From Rufibacter sp. XAAS-G3-1 (GTDB lineage Bacteria > Bacteroidota > Bacteroidia > Cytophagales > Hymenobacteraceae): 64,000 nt of DNA. A program made the position numbers and the translations under genes. The notes beneath the pieces were generated by a model. The model had not been told where the DNA came from. It ran no database searches and saw nothing but the letters and a program-made list of their open reading frames with translations. Numbering within the stretch: position 1 is the first letter of the stretch; every line of letters starts with the position of its first letter. Shown piece after piece: positions 34,345 through 42,906 of this stretch. The DNA is taken from positions 62,001 to 126,000 of the forward strand of contig NZ_JABFAM010000006.1 in assembly GCF_013623775.1 (NCBI RefSeq). Reading direction: 5' to 3'.

Positions 34345-34758
34345 TTATTTAGAGTGAGGCCATTTCATAGGAGTTGTCCAAGCTTGGACAGACCCCTTTT
34401 TCAATAGGAGGGAGAAAATAAAAAACAGCACCAGGCTGAGAATCGCGTTTACCAGCGCAAACGTGTAGGTGTAGGAATGCGTCTCCACGCCGTTGTTGTT
34501 TACCTGCATAATGGGCACAAAGAAGGCGATAGCCGCATTTAAAATCAGCATAATGACCCAGTGCTTGGGTTTGTAAAAGCCCGTGCTCATGACTCGGTTA
34601 AAGACATAATAGTACAGGATGACCATGGCCAGCGAGATAAGGATTAACTGGATACCAGTGTTAGGAAACACCACCTCGCGGTAATCATTGGTGTAATTGG
34701 CGGGCATGGGCCGCCCCAGGAAAAGCTCATACAGCCCGGAGAAAAAATTCTGAATCAT
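34345..34758 (-). CDS. Small polytopic membrane protein of the cluster
   Basis: A 137-residue protein with three or four predicted membrane helices (about 36-53 IQLILISLAMVILYYYVF, 66-84 VIMLILNAAIAFFVPIM, and 98-120 TFALVNAILSLVLFFIFSLL). Short N-terminal amphipathic segment. No known family. It has 2-bp gaps to both neighbours (lipoprotein upstream, tubulin-like downstream), so it is very likely co-translated and may recruit the tubulin-like protein to the inner membrane. Confidence 0.75.
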   Translation of the reverse strand: MIQNFFSGLYELFLGRPMPANYTNDYREVVFPNTGIQLILISLAMVILYYYVFNRVMSTGFYKPKHWVIMLILNAAIAFFVPIMQVNNNGVETHSYTYTFALVNAILSLVLFFIFSLLLKKGSVQAWTTPMKWPHSK

Positions 34759-34760
34759 CC

Positions 34761-36113
34761 TTACTTGTTTTCTTTGTTAAACTTCATGGTGACACTAAAC
34801 ACGTTTTCGCTTTTATCTCGGTACAGCGCCTGCACCCCTTCTATGATATTGTTCAACTGATACGTTTTCTTTGGCGCGCCCGCCGGGTTGTTGTCGTTGG
34901 CAGTAGACCACTGGCTTACCCAGGTGGGCAGTACCTGCGGCAACTGAAGCGTGATAGAACCCGTGTTAGCTGTCAATTGCGGCACTTTGACCCTTACAAA
35001 ATGCGTGTACTGCGCTAAGCTGGGCGTAGCCTTCACGTCTTCTGTGGCTGCAATTACTGTACCAAGAGACGCCTTTCCCCCGGTCACGGCCAACTTCAGG
35101 TTCTGCTTCAGGAAGTTCGCGTTCTGCAAGGAAGCCGGGAAATCACTCAGGTTCAGACCGATGGTAAATTCCACGGGTTCCTCTTTTTCCGGCATTAAAT
35201 TCACGCTGGTACACACTTCCGCGGTTCGGCTGGTACAGTACACAACGCCCGCTGGCCGAAATGTATTTGATTTGAGAATAGCTGAGTACGTCACACTGGG
35301 GTACGCAAACCCGAAGTACGCCTGCTGGGCCGGTAAATTCCGGAGCACCTTATTAATGACGGTCTGTACCTCCTGCTGCTTGCCAATGACCCAAATATAG
35401 AAAGGCACTTCCTCTCCGTTGAGGGTACGTTTCACGGCAGGTTTTTTCACTGCCGGGTAATAAGTGCCAAAAAACGGCGAGGCATTTCCCAGCACCGCCA
35501 CTACCAAATTCTCATGCTCAGCCTGTTTCAGACTGCTTCTGATATCAGAATCTAACGAGAGAAACTGACCCGGATTGTTGGGGTCTGGCCCATGGATGAA
35601 ATCGGAAACAATGACACTGACGGCATTTCTGTCTAAGGAGTTGCTCAGGGCAGCCTGTAGCATGTCTGGCAAAGGGGTACCACGCACATCGGCTTTGATC
35701 CCGCTGGTGATGGTGTTCTTCAACGTGTTGTAAGAGACACTATCCAGTACAGGTTTTCCCTGACCATTTTCCCCGGCTAAATAGTAGCGTTTGTCGTCTA
35801 CATAAATGCCGTCCTGTACCTCAGAGATGAGTTTGTTCAGCTGGCGTTGAAAGACAGTGGGTTCTTTTTCAGCGGCCGGGGGGGGCATGAAACCCTTCAT
35901 TCCGTTGGAGACTTCCAGGTAAAGGTCTACGTCTACTTTTGAGGGAGCAGTAGTGGGGCTTGTCTCTTTGGGCCCAGGGGTAATTTTTTGAGTGGGTGTT
36001 TGAACCTGGGCTGGTGTATTCTCAGGGGTACCTTCCTCTTGGGTGGTCTTCTTTGTATAGCAGCCAGAAAAGACCAGTGCCCCGCAAAGCAGTAGCATGT
36101 GCCCCCTCTTCAT
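34761..36113 (-). CDS. Lipoprotein with vWA-like domain
   Basis: Start chosen at ATG 36113 (M-K-R-G-H-M), giving a proper lipoprotein signal with lipobox V-F-S-G-C (C18); 450 residues. After a P/T-rich linker (20-58), residues about 60-240 look like a von Willebrand A fold: YLEVSNG (E67-x-S69-x-G71, replacing D-x-S-x-S), GTPLPD (T146), and SVIVSDFIHG (D171). The MIDAS-like set is therefore incomplete or altered, so metal binding is uncertain. The C-terminal 200 residues are beta-rich. It is the first gene of the cluster and should be anchored in the periplasmic face of a membrane. Confidence 0.75.
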   Translation of the reverse strand: MKRGHMLLLCGALVFSGCYTKKTTQEEGTPENTPAQVQTPTQKITPGPKETSPTTAPSKVDVDLYLEVSNGMKGFMPPPAAEKEPTVFQRQLNKLISEVQDGIYVDDKRYYLAGENGQGKPVLDSVSYNTLKNTITSGIKADVRGTPLPDMLQAALSNSLDRNAVSVIVSDFIHGPDPNNPGQFLSLDSDIRSSLKQAEHENLVVAVLGNASPFFGTYYPAVKKPAVKRTLNGEEVPFYIWVIGKQQEVQTVINKVLRNLPAQQAYFGFAYPSVTYSAILKSNTFRPAGVVYCTSRTAEVCTSVNLMPEKEEPVEFTIGLNLSDFPASLQNANFLKQNLKLAVTGGKASLGTVIAATEDVKATPSLAQYTHFVRVKVPQLTANTGSITLQLPQVLPTWVSQWSTANDNNPAGAPKKTYQLNNIIEGVQALYRDKSENVFSVTMKFNKENK

Positions 36114-36212
36114 ACAGCTTGTTCTATCCATGCCTTTGGTGTTAGTAGTAATGCGCACTTACTTGCAATATAGTAAAAAGGTTATCTATGGCTAACAACG
36201 AAAGATAGTTTA

Positions 36213-36349
36213 AGAACTTGCTTAAATTCTGGCATCGTAAGCGAAAAGAGCTTCCGAGCGCCGTAGCAGCGCTAAGAAGGCAAGAAAAGTACTTCCGCAG
36301 GTGCTTGCTAGGCGTTTGCAGCACGAAAGACAAAGTTTAAACACGCTCT
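36213..36349. repeat. Family H inverted-repeat element (copy 2)
   Basis: Ends AGAACTTGCTTAAATT and TTTAAACACGCTCT with a central CGCCGTAGCAGCGCT palindrome, a diverged version of 7731-7893. It lies about 100 bp upstream of the vWA-lipoprotein start. Confidence 0.55.
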
Positions 36350-36574
36350 ACAAAGTAAGCTATACTTGCCATGCCTCTTTCAGATTTGCTTCCTCGTTTT
36401 TCCTTTGAACGTTCAGAGAGACCAATAGTACACACAACCGAAATTTAATTGAAAGCACCCTAGGCTACTATCGAATGATTAGTGCCCCTTAGAAGGAGAT
36501 AGGTGGAGCACCAAAACCCACCCCTACCCCTTCGAGGAGGGGAATACGCCTTTGCCGGGGATAGGAATGCGTGA

Positions 36575-36597
36575 GAGACAAGGCAGTGCCTGGTCTC
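36575..36597. repeat. Family F 23-bp repeat (copy 1)
   Basis: It begins GAGACAAGGCAGTGCC and ends TGGTCTC, is self-complementary at the ends, and its exact reverse complement is at 55041-55063. Confidence 0.7.
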
Positions 36598-36617
36598 TAC
36601 GGGTTTTATCATCAGCA

Positions 36618-36900
36618 TTACTGCTACTTTCCCCAGTTCCAGTCTTCCCGAGCGCGCCTCGCTTTTGGCCCTGGACAGACCTCAGCTAAGAACAACAGAC
36701 TTCACAGGCCGACAGGGCAGTGCGAGAGGGGAAGACGGGGCCTCGCGGCCGTGGGCGCTTACCGCCAAAGTTGGAACAATACAGCACCTGCACCCACGCA
36801 ACAAGCAGCCAAGCCAAGCGAACAGCAAACTGCGTGCACCTGCAAATTACCCACGCCTTAAGCAATCTAATAAAGAGAACGGCAAAAGGCATGCACCCAC
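36618..36900 (-). repeat. Family D long repeat, copy 2 (inverted)
   Basis: Reverse-complement copy of the 24359-24680 element. AGTCTTCCC (36642) pairs with GGGGAAGAC (36728). Inside, CTCGC pairs with GCGAG and GCCCTG with CAGGGC. The imperfect direct-repeat tail (36779-36900) follows the core. Lies between the divergent vWA-lipoprotein and cupin genes. Confidence 0.75.
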
Positions 36901-37019
36901 TAATCCTTCCTAAAGAAACCAGTTAAAGCACAGAAACCTCCCATTAAGGGCACAAGCTAAATTTTAGTAACCCCTGTTCCACTTACCGGTATATACAGTT
37001 GTACCAGACATCACTGAAG

Positions 37020-37376
37020 ATGATCAGAGCTTATAAACTATTCACCGGGGCCGAGGGGCACTCCTATGTGGAGAAAGGCACCATTGCGGAAAAAGTCTTC
37101 ACCCAAGTAACTTCCCTCCATTTCAAAGAAACCCCACCCCACTCTGAATACGATTGGCATCCGGCCCCGGACACCCAGTACGTCCTCACCTTAACCGGAA
37201 CCCTTGAATTCACCACCAGTTTAGGAGATACTTTTTTACTGGAAACCGGAGACGTACTAATCGCCACCGATCTCACCGGCTCAGGCCACAAATGGCAGAT
37301 GGTAGGCGACAAACCCTGGAAAAGGGCCTATGTGGTTTTTAGGAAAGACACGAAGATAAATTTTCAGCCAGCCTGA
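37020..37376 (+). CDS. Cupin-domain protein
   Basis: A 118-residue protein from ATG 37020 (M-I-R-A-Y-K-L), preferred over the upstream frame extension that has no family-like sequence. It is a single-domain cupin_2 type: HSEYDWHPAPDTQYVLTLTG holds the first metal-binding set (H-x-x-x-x-x-H, and an acidic residue), followed by GDTFLLETGDVLIATDLTGSGHKW (second part with H). Small cupins of this kind may bind a metal and a small ligand. No neighbours hint at the substrate. Confidence 0.8.
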   Translation: MIRAYKLFTGAEGHSYVEKGTIAEKVFTQVTSLHFKETPPHSEYDWHPAPDTQYVLTLTGTLEFTTSLGDTFLLETGDVLIATDLTGSGHKWQMVGDKPWKRAYVVFRKDTKINFQPA

Positions 37377-37395
37377 GTATTCCTGGAAAGATTAC

Positions 37396-37433
37396 CGTTT
37401 TCAGGCTGTTTTTGAGAAATCAGGTAGAAAACG
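37396..37433. repeat. Family A palindrome (copy)
   Basis: CGTTTTCAGGCTGTTTTTGA with GAAATCAGGTAGAAAACG, 19 bp after the cupin stop. Confidence 0.7.
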
Positions 37434-37523
37434 GGCTGATCTGCAAAAAGAGGTTCAAAATGCGTCCGGACACCAGCGGCCACTGGCAGCTGGAATTTTA
37501 AGTGCGGTAGGAACGAAATCAAA

Positions 37524-37562
37524 AAAGCACTTACCTCCAGGTAGAGATAAGTGCTTTTTTAA
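37524..37562 (-). terminator. Terminator of the downstream tRNA-Thr
   Basis: AAAAAAGCACTTA and TAAGTGCTTTTTT are perfect arms around a 13-nt loop, just after the tRNA 3' end on the minus strand. Confidence 0.9.
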
Positions 37563-37568
37563 TAAGTG

Positions 37569-37641
<73 letters not shown>

Positions 37642-37697
37642 TTTTGCCTTTAGAATCTGGTGTTTTCTGAAAGCGACAATAAAGTAAGGTTTTTCAA

Positions 37698-37741
37698 AAA
37701 ACAGCACTTACAGGTTTTCTTCCTATAAGTGCTGTTTTTAA
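37698..37741 (-). terminator. Terminator between the two tRNA-Thr genes
   Basis: AAAACAGCACTTA and TAAGTGCTGTTTT pair around CAGGTTTTCTTCCTA. The stem resembles the terminator at 37524, in line with tandem duplication. Confidence 0.88.
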
Positions 37742-37742
37742 G

Positions 37743-37815
<73 letters not shown>

Positions 37816-37853
37816 TTTTGCTTTCATCACCTAGGCGGTTTCTGAAAGCGATA

Positions 37854-37884
37854 CAAAAGTAGAGGTCTTTTTGGTATTTGCAAA
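37854..37884 (-). promoter_or_regulatory. Promoter of tRNA-Thr copy 2
   Basis: Reading the minus strand: TTTG, 19 bp, TACTTTTG, a textbook Bacteroidota TTTG-N19-TAnnTTTG promoter, ending about 38 bp before the tRNA 5' end. The corresponding sequence before copy 1 is a degraded duplicate. Confidence 0.8.
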
Positions 37885-37944
37885 AACCACCTGTAACTAA
37901 TTTGTCCCCTTTTCACAAAGGGCTTGAATGTCAAGCAGAAAAAA

Positions 37945-40131
37945 TTAAGACCTCAGTGCTTTCAACTGTCTTTTCAGGTGCTGAATTCTATTCTGGGCTT
38001 CGTCAATCTTAGACTGATACTCCTGACGGAGTTTTTCGGCGTTTTTGGAACGGGCAAAAAACTCGATATTGGTCTTTAAAGTGGAGATGTCGTTTTCCAG
38101 CGAGGTGATGTCGCGGCGCAGATGCTGCTCTTTCTGGTACAGTTTCTGGTCACCGTCTGGGCTGGCTTTAAGGTGGTTCAACTGTAGTTGGAACAAGGTC
38201 TGCTCCTTTTGCTGCGGGTTCATCTCAGGAACTTTGTCCAGGTATTTGGCCAACAGTTGCTGGAACCTGTCTTCTACCTTCGGGTTTCTTTTCCCTTCGG
38301 CCGAGAACGACTGCCACTCCTGGTTGAGTTGGTTAAACTCCTCTGTGGTGCCTACAAAGGTAGGGTCTGCCACTTTGGTCGCCAATTGCTCACAGAACGC
38401 AAGTTTCTGGGTAGACAGTTGGTTTAGTTGCGTCTCTTTGTTCTGGGCTTCCTGGTGCAGTCGGTCAAAGAAAGCGTTGCAGGCCGTTCTGAACCGGTTC
38501 CAGATTTTATCTGAGTATTTGTCTGGGACGCGGCCAATGGTCTTCCACTTTTTCTGAAGCTGAATGAGCTTCTCTTTGGTGCTGTCCCATTCTTCGCTGC
38601 CCTGTAGACTTTCGGCCTCTTCGCACAAAGCTACCTTTTGGCGGTAGTTCTGCATCTTTTCCTCATCTAAAGCTTTGAAGAACGTATTTTTGTGGTGGAA
38701 GAAGGCTTTGTAGCTGCTCCAGAATGCTTTGTTAACTTCCTCGGCATTTTCCTTGGGCACCAAACCGGCGGTATCCCAGGCTTCCTTCAACTGCTGAATC
38801 TGGTCGGTTCTGTCCCGCCAGTCATTGATGCGGTCAGATGAAAAATGCTGGAATTGTTCAATCTGCGCCAGAAGAGCTCTCTTTTTCTCCAGGTTAGTGG
38901 TTTCTTCCGCCCGGCGGGTTTCAAAGAAGGCTTTCTTGCGGTCATGCACCTGCTCTGAGGCCTGAATAAAGCGGTTCCAGATCTGGTCGCGCGCTTCATT
39001 GGGTACCGGGCCTATGTGTTTCCATTCGTCATGCAGGTGGCGTAACTCTTGGAGGGCTTTGTTGATGTTCTCCTCTTTCGCCAAGGCCTCTGCCCGCTCG
39101 CAAAGCAGCGTTTTCGCGTCTAAGTTGCGCTTACGATCCAGCTCTTTCAGCTCAAAGAAGATACTGCGGTTGTTGTAGTACATGTCCAGCAAGGCGTGGT
39201 ACGAATTCCACAATTGCTGGGCCTCGGCGGTAGGAACCTGGCCGATGGCTTTCCACTCTTGCTGCAGTTCTTTGATGGCGTTGCCGCTGGTCTGGGTTTC
39301 AGACTCAATCAAGACGCGCAGGCGTTCCAGCAAATCGCGCTTACGCTGGAGGTTCTGGATTTTCTGCTCTTCCTCCTGGCGCTGATCCCGGAACCGGGCC
39401 TCCCGGAAACGCTGCATGGCCTGCTCCACATCTTTGTGGGCTTTGGGCGCATTATATTCAAAATCATCGGCAAAACCGCCTTCGGCAATGAAGCGGTTTA
39501 AGGCTTCCTGCCGCTCTTCCTGGAAAAGGGGTTCATAGATCTTGTATAGCATATTCAGCGACCGACCAGACTTACGCACGTTTCCTTCCTGGGCCAGCGA
39601 AAGAATCTTAGACCGAATCTCGTCTACGGAAAGGTGCGTGTAATCTTCCTCCTGGTGCAGTTCCTCCTCCTCGGGGTGGGTTTCATCCTGGGGGATCGCA
39701 GCGGCCGCTGGTTGTACCGGGGTGAGGGTTGGCGCACCCGCATCAGAAACTGAGCTTACTGGTTCACCCGCAGATTCCGGCTGGCTATCATCGGCTGAGG
39801 CATCACCTGCCGTGGAAGCCTGAGAAGCCTCTTCTGCAACCGGCTCTGTTATCACCGCTTCAGAAGCCAACACAGATGATTGCGTCAGTTCTGGTTCAAC
39901 CTGAGGAGCAGCAACTTGGGTTGCCTCTGCTTCAGCGGCGCTTTCACCGGCGGGAGCTTCCTCTACCGCCTCTACGGGGGTAGCGGTGTCCTCTTGGCGC
40001 GCGTTTATTTCAGCTAAACGTTCTTCCAGAATTCTCCGCTGGTCAAGCGTTTGGTCAGTGGGAACTTGTTCTCCGGTAGAGGGCACTTCCTTGTTTTCGT
40101 TTTGCTGATTTTCCGGATTCTGATTCATCAT
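37945..40131 (-). CDS. DUF349 repeat protein
   Basis: A 728-residue, highly charged helical protein. Residues 1-160 are acidic, A/E/P-rich and low complexity. The rest consists of about six repeats of roughly 70 residues with the DUF349 motif: EWKAIGQVPTAEAQQLWNSY, EWKHIGPVPNEARDQIWNRF, AWDTAGLVPKENAEEVNKAF and KWKTIGRVPDKYSDKIWNRF are the clearest four. A C-terminal coiled coil ends at LKRQLKALRS. DUF349 proteins are conserved in Bacteroidota but poorly understood. Cytoplasmic. Alternative start one codon downstream (second M). Confidence 0.9.
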   Translation of the reverse strand: MMNQNPENQQNENKEVPSTGEQVPTDQTLDQRRILEERLAEINARQEDTATPVEAVEEAPAGESAAEAEATQVAAPQVEPELTQSSVLASEAVITEPVAEEASQASTAGDASADDSQPESAGEPVSSVSDAGAPTLTPVQPAAAAIPQDETHPEEEELHQEEDYTHLSVDEIRSKILSLAQEGNVRKSGRSLNMLYKIYEPLFQEERQEALNRFIAEGGFADDFEYNAPKAHKDVEQAMQRFREARFRDQRQEEEQKIQNLQRKRDLLERLRVLIESETQTSGNAIKELQQEWKAIGQVPTAEAQQLWNSYHALLDMYYNNRSIFFELKELDRKRNLDAKTLLCERAEALAKEENINKALQELRHLHDEWKHIGPVPNEARDQIWNRFIQASEQVHDRKKAFFETRRAEETTNLEKKRALLAQIEQFQHFSSDRINDWRDRTDQIQQLKEAWDTAGLVPKENAEEVNKAFWSSYKAFFHHKNTFFKALDEEKMQNYRQKVALCEEAESLQGSEEWDSTKEKLIQLQKKWKTIGRVPDKYSDKIWNRFRTACNAFFDRLHQEAQNKETQLNQLSTQKLAFCEQLATKVADPTFVGTTEEFNQLNQEWQSFSAEGKRNPKVEDRFQQLLAKYLDKVPEMNPQQKEQTLFQLQLNHLKASPDGDQKLYQKEQHLRRDITSLENDISTLKTNIEFFARSKNAEKLRQEYQSKIDEAQNRIQHLKRQLKALRS

Positions 40132-40156
40132 ACACGTGGGGCTTAGCGCCTTTGGA

Positions 40157-40723
40157 TTAGTTTAAACTTGGGTCTGCGGGATAATTGGCGTACATTTTAA
40201 ACTTGCCGCCCATTTCCTTTAAAATATCACGCCACAAGGTATCTATATTCAAAGTAAGCAATTTATTTGCAGCATTGTTATTCACGAACCAAACATTTTT
40301 CTCTATCTCTTCTTCCAACTGCCCCGGGCTCCACCCGGAATAACCCACAAAAAACCTGATTTCATCCTGTGACACAATGCCCTGGTTCATCCAACGGGTA
40401 AGTTCTTCAAAGTCACCGCCCCAGTACAGATCTGAGGCAATGGATTGGGCGTCTGTCAGGTGAGGCAGGCGGTGAATGTAATGCAAGGTGTTGGGCTGCA
40501 TGGGCCCTCCTACCGCCAGGGGCACGTCAAAGATCTCGTCATTGATGTCTATCACATCAGACAAATGCAGGGCAGATACTCTGTTCAACACCAGCCCCAC
40601 CGTGCCTTCTTTGTCATGCTGGCAGATGACCACTACACTTCTCTCAAAGTTAGGGTCTCCCAGAAAAGGTTCTGAGATCAGGATACTTCCCTTCTGGATT
40701 TCTTTCGCCGTCTTTCTAGTCAT
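40157..40723 (-). CDS. YqgE/AlgH family protein (UPF0301)
   Basis: Start taken at ATG 40723 (M-T-R-K-T-A-K-E), because the family starts shortly before GSILISEPFLGDPNF and the in-frame upstream region is not family-like; 188 residues. It has the signature GSILIS-x-P-x-L-x-D-P-x-F-x-R-S-V, GLVLNR, GGP, and FFVGYSGWSPGQLEEEI. YqgE/AlgH proteins occur in many bacteria; roles are not well defined. Cytoplasmic. Same strand as the DUF349 gene, 25 bp apart, so perhaps co-transcribed. Confidence 0.9.
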   Translation of the reverse strand: MTRKTAKEIQKGSILISEPFLGDPNFERSVVVICQHDKEGTVGLVLNRVSALHLSDVIDINDEIFDVPLAVGGPMQPNTLHYIHRLPHLTDAQSIASDLYWGGDFEELTRWMNQGIVSQDEIRFFVGYSGWSPGQLEEEIEKNVWFVNNNAANKLLTLNIDTLWRDILKEMGGKFKMYANYPADPSLN

Positions 40724-40867
40724 CTTTTCCGTGGATTTACTCTCTATACGTACTGAATCGGTAATAAATTGGTTTGCGAGCGCGTATATATTTGAATTCT
40801 TTAAATAAACGCGTAAACAGAAGCTCTCGTATGCCTTGGAGAGTAAATGAAAGGACATTCTTGAACA

Positions 40868-40902
40868 TTTGCCTACCTTTTAAAGAGAAAACCCTACTTT
40901 TG
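40868..40902 (+). promoter_or_regulatory. Promoter of pdxH
   Basis: TTTG (40868-40871), 23 bp, TACTTTTG (40895-40902), matching the Bacteroidota TTTG/TAnnTTTG boxes, about 30 bp before the ATG at 40932. Confidence 0.65.
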
Positions 40903-40931
40903 GTTTTGCCTCAATCCTCAGCTGTAGCACC

Positions 40932-41585
40932 ATGGAAGCACCCTTGTCCCTCGCCCATATCCGGATCAACTACTCCTTAAAGGAACTCACCCTGGAGGCG
41001 GTCTCCGCAGACCCTTTCAAACAGTTTGAGACCTGGATGCAGGAAGCCTTAACCGCCAAGGCAGATGAGCCCACCGCCATGACCCTGAGCACCGCAACTG
41101 CCACCGGAAGACCTTCTGCCCGCGTGGTACTCCTGAAGGCCATCACCCCGCAAGGCTTTGTCTTTTACACCAATTACGGGAGCCGCAAAGGACAGCAACT
41201 GCTGGAGAACCCGTTTGCCGCCCTCACGTTTTTCTGGCCCGCGCTGGAAAGGCAGGTGCGGGTGGAAGGAAGTGTGGAGCGGGTCTCTGCGGATGTCTCT
41301 GATGCCTATTTCCATAGCCGCCCCCGCGGAAGCCAGATTGGGGCCTGGTCATCGCCGCAGAGCCAACCCATCCCAGACCGCACCCTGCTGGAAAACCTGG
41401 AGCAAGAGTATTCCGCCAGGTTCAAGGAACTGGAGGTTATTCCCCGGCCCGAGCATTGGGGCGGGTACCTGGTCAGGCCAGCGCGTATAGAGTTCTGGCA
41501 AGGCCGCCAGAACCGCTTGCATGACCGACTTTTGTACGAGGTGGAAAGCAACGGCAACTGGCACATCCAGCGCTTGGCTCCCTGA
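40932..41585 (+). CDS. pdxH: Pyridoxamine/pyridoxine 5'-phosphate oxidase
   Basis: A 217-residue protein of normal length. It starts with YSLKEL near the N-terminus, then DPFKQFETWMQEAL, PTAMTLSTATATGRPSARVV and LLK, FFWPALERQVRVEG, SRPRGSQIGAWSSPQS, and the C-terminal EFWQGRQNRLHDR and L-Y, all characteristic of PdxH. It oxidises PNP/PMP to PLP with FMN in the cytoplasm. It is followed at 41587 by a family A palindrome and then a DUF1015 gene on the same strand. PLP is needed by the cysteine-desulfurase-like enzyme elsewhere in the window, but no direct link is implied. Confidence 0.98.
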   Translation: MEAPLSLAHIRINYSLKELTLEAVSADPFKQFETWMQEALTAKADEPTAMTLSTATATGRPSARVVLLKAITPQGFVFYTNYGSRKGQQLLENPFAALTFFWPALERQVRVEGSVERVSADVSDAYFHSRPRGSQIGAWSSPQSQPIPDRTLLENLEQEYSARFKELEVIPRPEHWGGYLVRPARIEFWQGRQNRLHDRLLYEVESNGNWHIQRLAP

Positions 41586-41586
41586 G

Positions 41587-41624
41587 CGTTTTCCGCCTCT
41601 TTTTCTTAAAACAGCTTAAAAACA
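41587..41624. repeat. Family A palindrome (copy)
   Basis: CGTTTTCCGCCTCTTTTTCT with AAAACAGCTTAAAAACAG lying within the 43-bp gap between two genes. Confidence 0.6.
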
Positions 41625-41628
41625 GTCA

Positions 41629-42906
41629 ATGGCTGCTATTCTACCCCTCAAAGGTTTCCGGTACAATCCCAAGCTCCCGTTTTCCATAGACGCGCTCACG
41701 TCTCCCCTGTTTGACGTGGTTTCTGTGAAGCAGCGCCAGGCCTTGTACCGGAACTCCTATAACAGCATCCATCTATCCGTTCCGCCGGGGCCAGACCCCG
41801 CCGACAGTGCCCGTCGCACCGCCGAGCACTGGAAACGGGCCGGTATCTTGCTGCAAGACCCACTGCCGGGCATCTATGTCTATTACCAGTATTTCACGCT
41901 GCCGGGCTCCAGCCATGAGTTTTGCCGAAAGGGCTTTATGTGCCACATCAAGGCGTACCCGTGGGAAGAACAGGTGATCCTTCGGCACGAGAACACCATT
42001 CCGGCAGCGGTGAATGATCGGATTGAATTACTAGCGGAAACCAAGATGCACACCAGCGCCACCCACGGCCTCTTCACCGATGCCTCTTTTTCCCTGGAGC
42101 AGTACATGGACGAAAGCATCACCTCGCCCCTCTATGAATCTGAGGATTACCAGGGCGTGCGCGATGTTTTTTCCGTCATCCATGATGCCGAGGTGATCCA
42201 GAAATTTGTGGATCTGCTCAAAGGCCAGCAGGTGATTCTGGCAGATGGCCACCACCGGTACGAGGGTTCTTTGCAGTACCGCCAGAAGATGCTGTCGCAA
42301 TACCCCGCGGCCACCGGCGAAGAGCCCTTCAACTACCATCTCATGTACCTGACCAATGCCGCCTCAGATGATCTGCGCATTCTGCCCACGCATAGACTGC
42401 TAGAGACTTTACCCATGGTACCGGAAGTATTTCTGGAAAGATTAAGCGAGTACTTCACCGTCACTCCCATGGATGAGGCGTACGAACTGAACGAGATTCT
42501 CGTAGGTAAAAAATGGGCCTTCGGGATCTATTTACGGGGAGAGGCCTACAAGGCCCGGCTAAAGCCCGAAGTGCATGCCCAACTCACTTGGGATCTTCCG
42601 CAGGAAGTGAAAGACTTGGATCTCACCGTCATGCATTATTTCATGCTGGAGCGGGTACTGGGCATCTCGCAGGAAGCGCAGCGGCAGTATGCGGGGCTCT
42701 CCTACGTGCGCTCCTTCGCGGAATGTCTGGCGAAAGTAGATGCCGGCAAAGCGCAACTGGCCCTGCTCACCAACGAAGTGAAAATGGAAGAAGTGCAGCG
42801 CGTTTGCCACTCCGGGGCCGTGATGCCCCAGAAATCGACCTTCTTCTACCCCAAAGTAATCTGTGGTTTTTTATTCAGCTCAATAGACGAAAATGAATTT
42901 AACTAG
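41629..42906 (+). CDS. DUF1015 family protein
   Basis: A 425-residue cytoplasmic protein with the DUF1015 pattern: ILPLKGFRYNP at the start, TSPLFDVVSVKQRQALY, NSIHLSVPPG, RHENTIPAAVNDRIELLAET, and a strong I-L-A-D-G-H-H-R-Y motif (about residues 203-211), a typical catalytic-looking H-H region. The reaction is not known; in many Bacteroidota it lies near serine/PLP-related genes, and here it follows pdxH. The last 14 bp overlap maf, which suggests translational coupling. Confidence 0.88.
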   Translation: MAAILPLKGFRYNPKLPFSIDALTSPLFDVVSVKQRQALYRNSYNSIHLSVPPGPDPADSARRTAEHWKRAGILLQDPLPGIYVYYQYFTLPGSSHEFCRKGFMCHIKAYPWEEQVILRHENTIPAAVNDRIELLAETKMHTSATHGLFTDASFSLEQYMDESITSPLYESEDYQGVRDVFSVIHDAEVIQKFVDLLKGQQVILADGHHRYEGSLQYRQKMLSQYPAATGEEPFNYHLMYLTNAASDDLRILPTHRLLETLPMVPEVFLERLSEYFTVTPMDEAYELNEILVGKKWAFGIYLRGEAYKARLKPEVHAQLTWDLPQEVKDLDLTVMHYFMLERVLGISQEAQRQYAGLSYVRSFAECLAKVDAGKAQLALLTNEVKMEEVQRVCHSGAVMPQKSTFFYPKVICGFLFSSIDENEFN

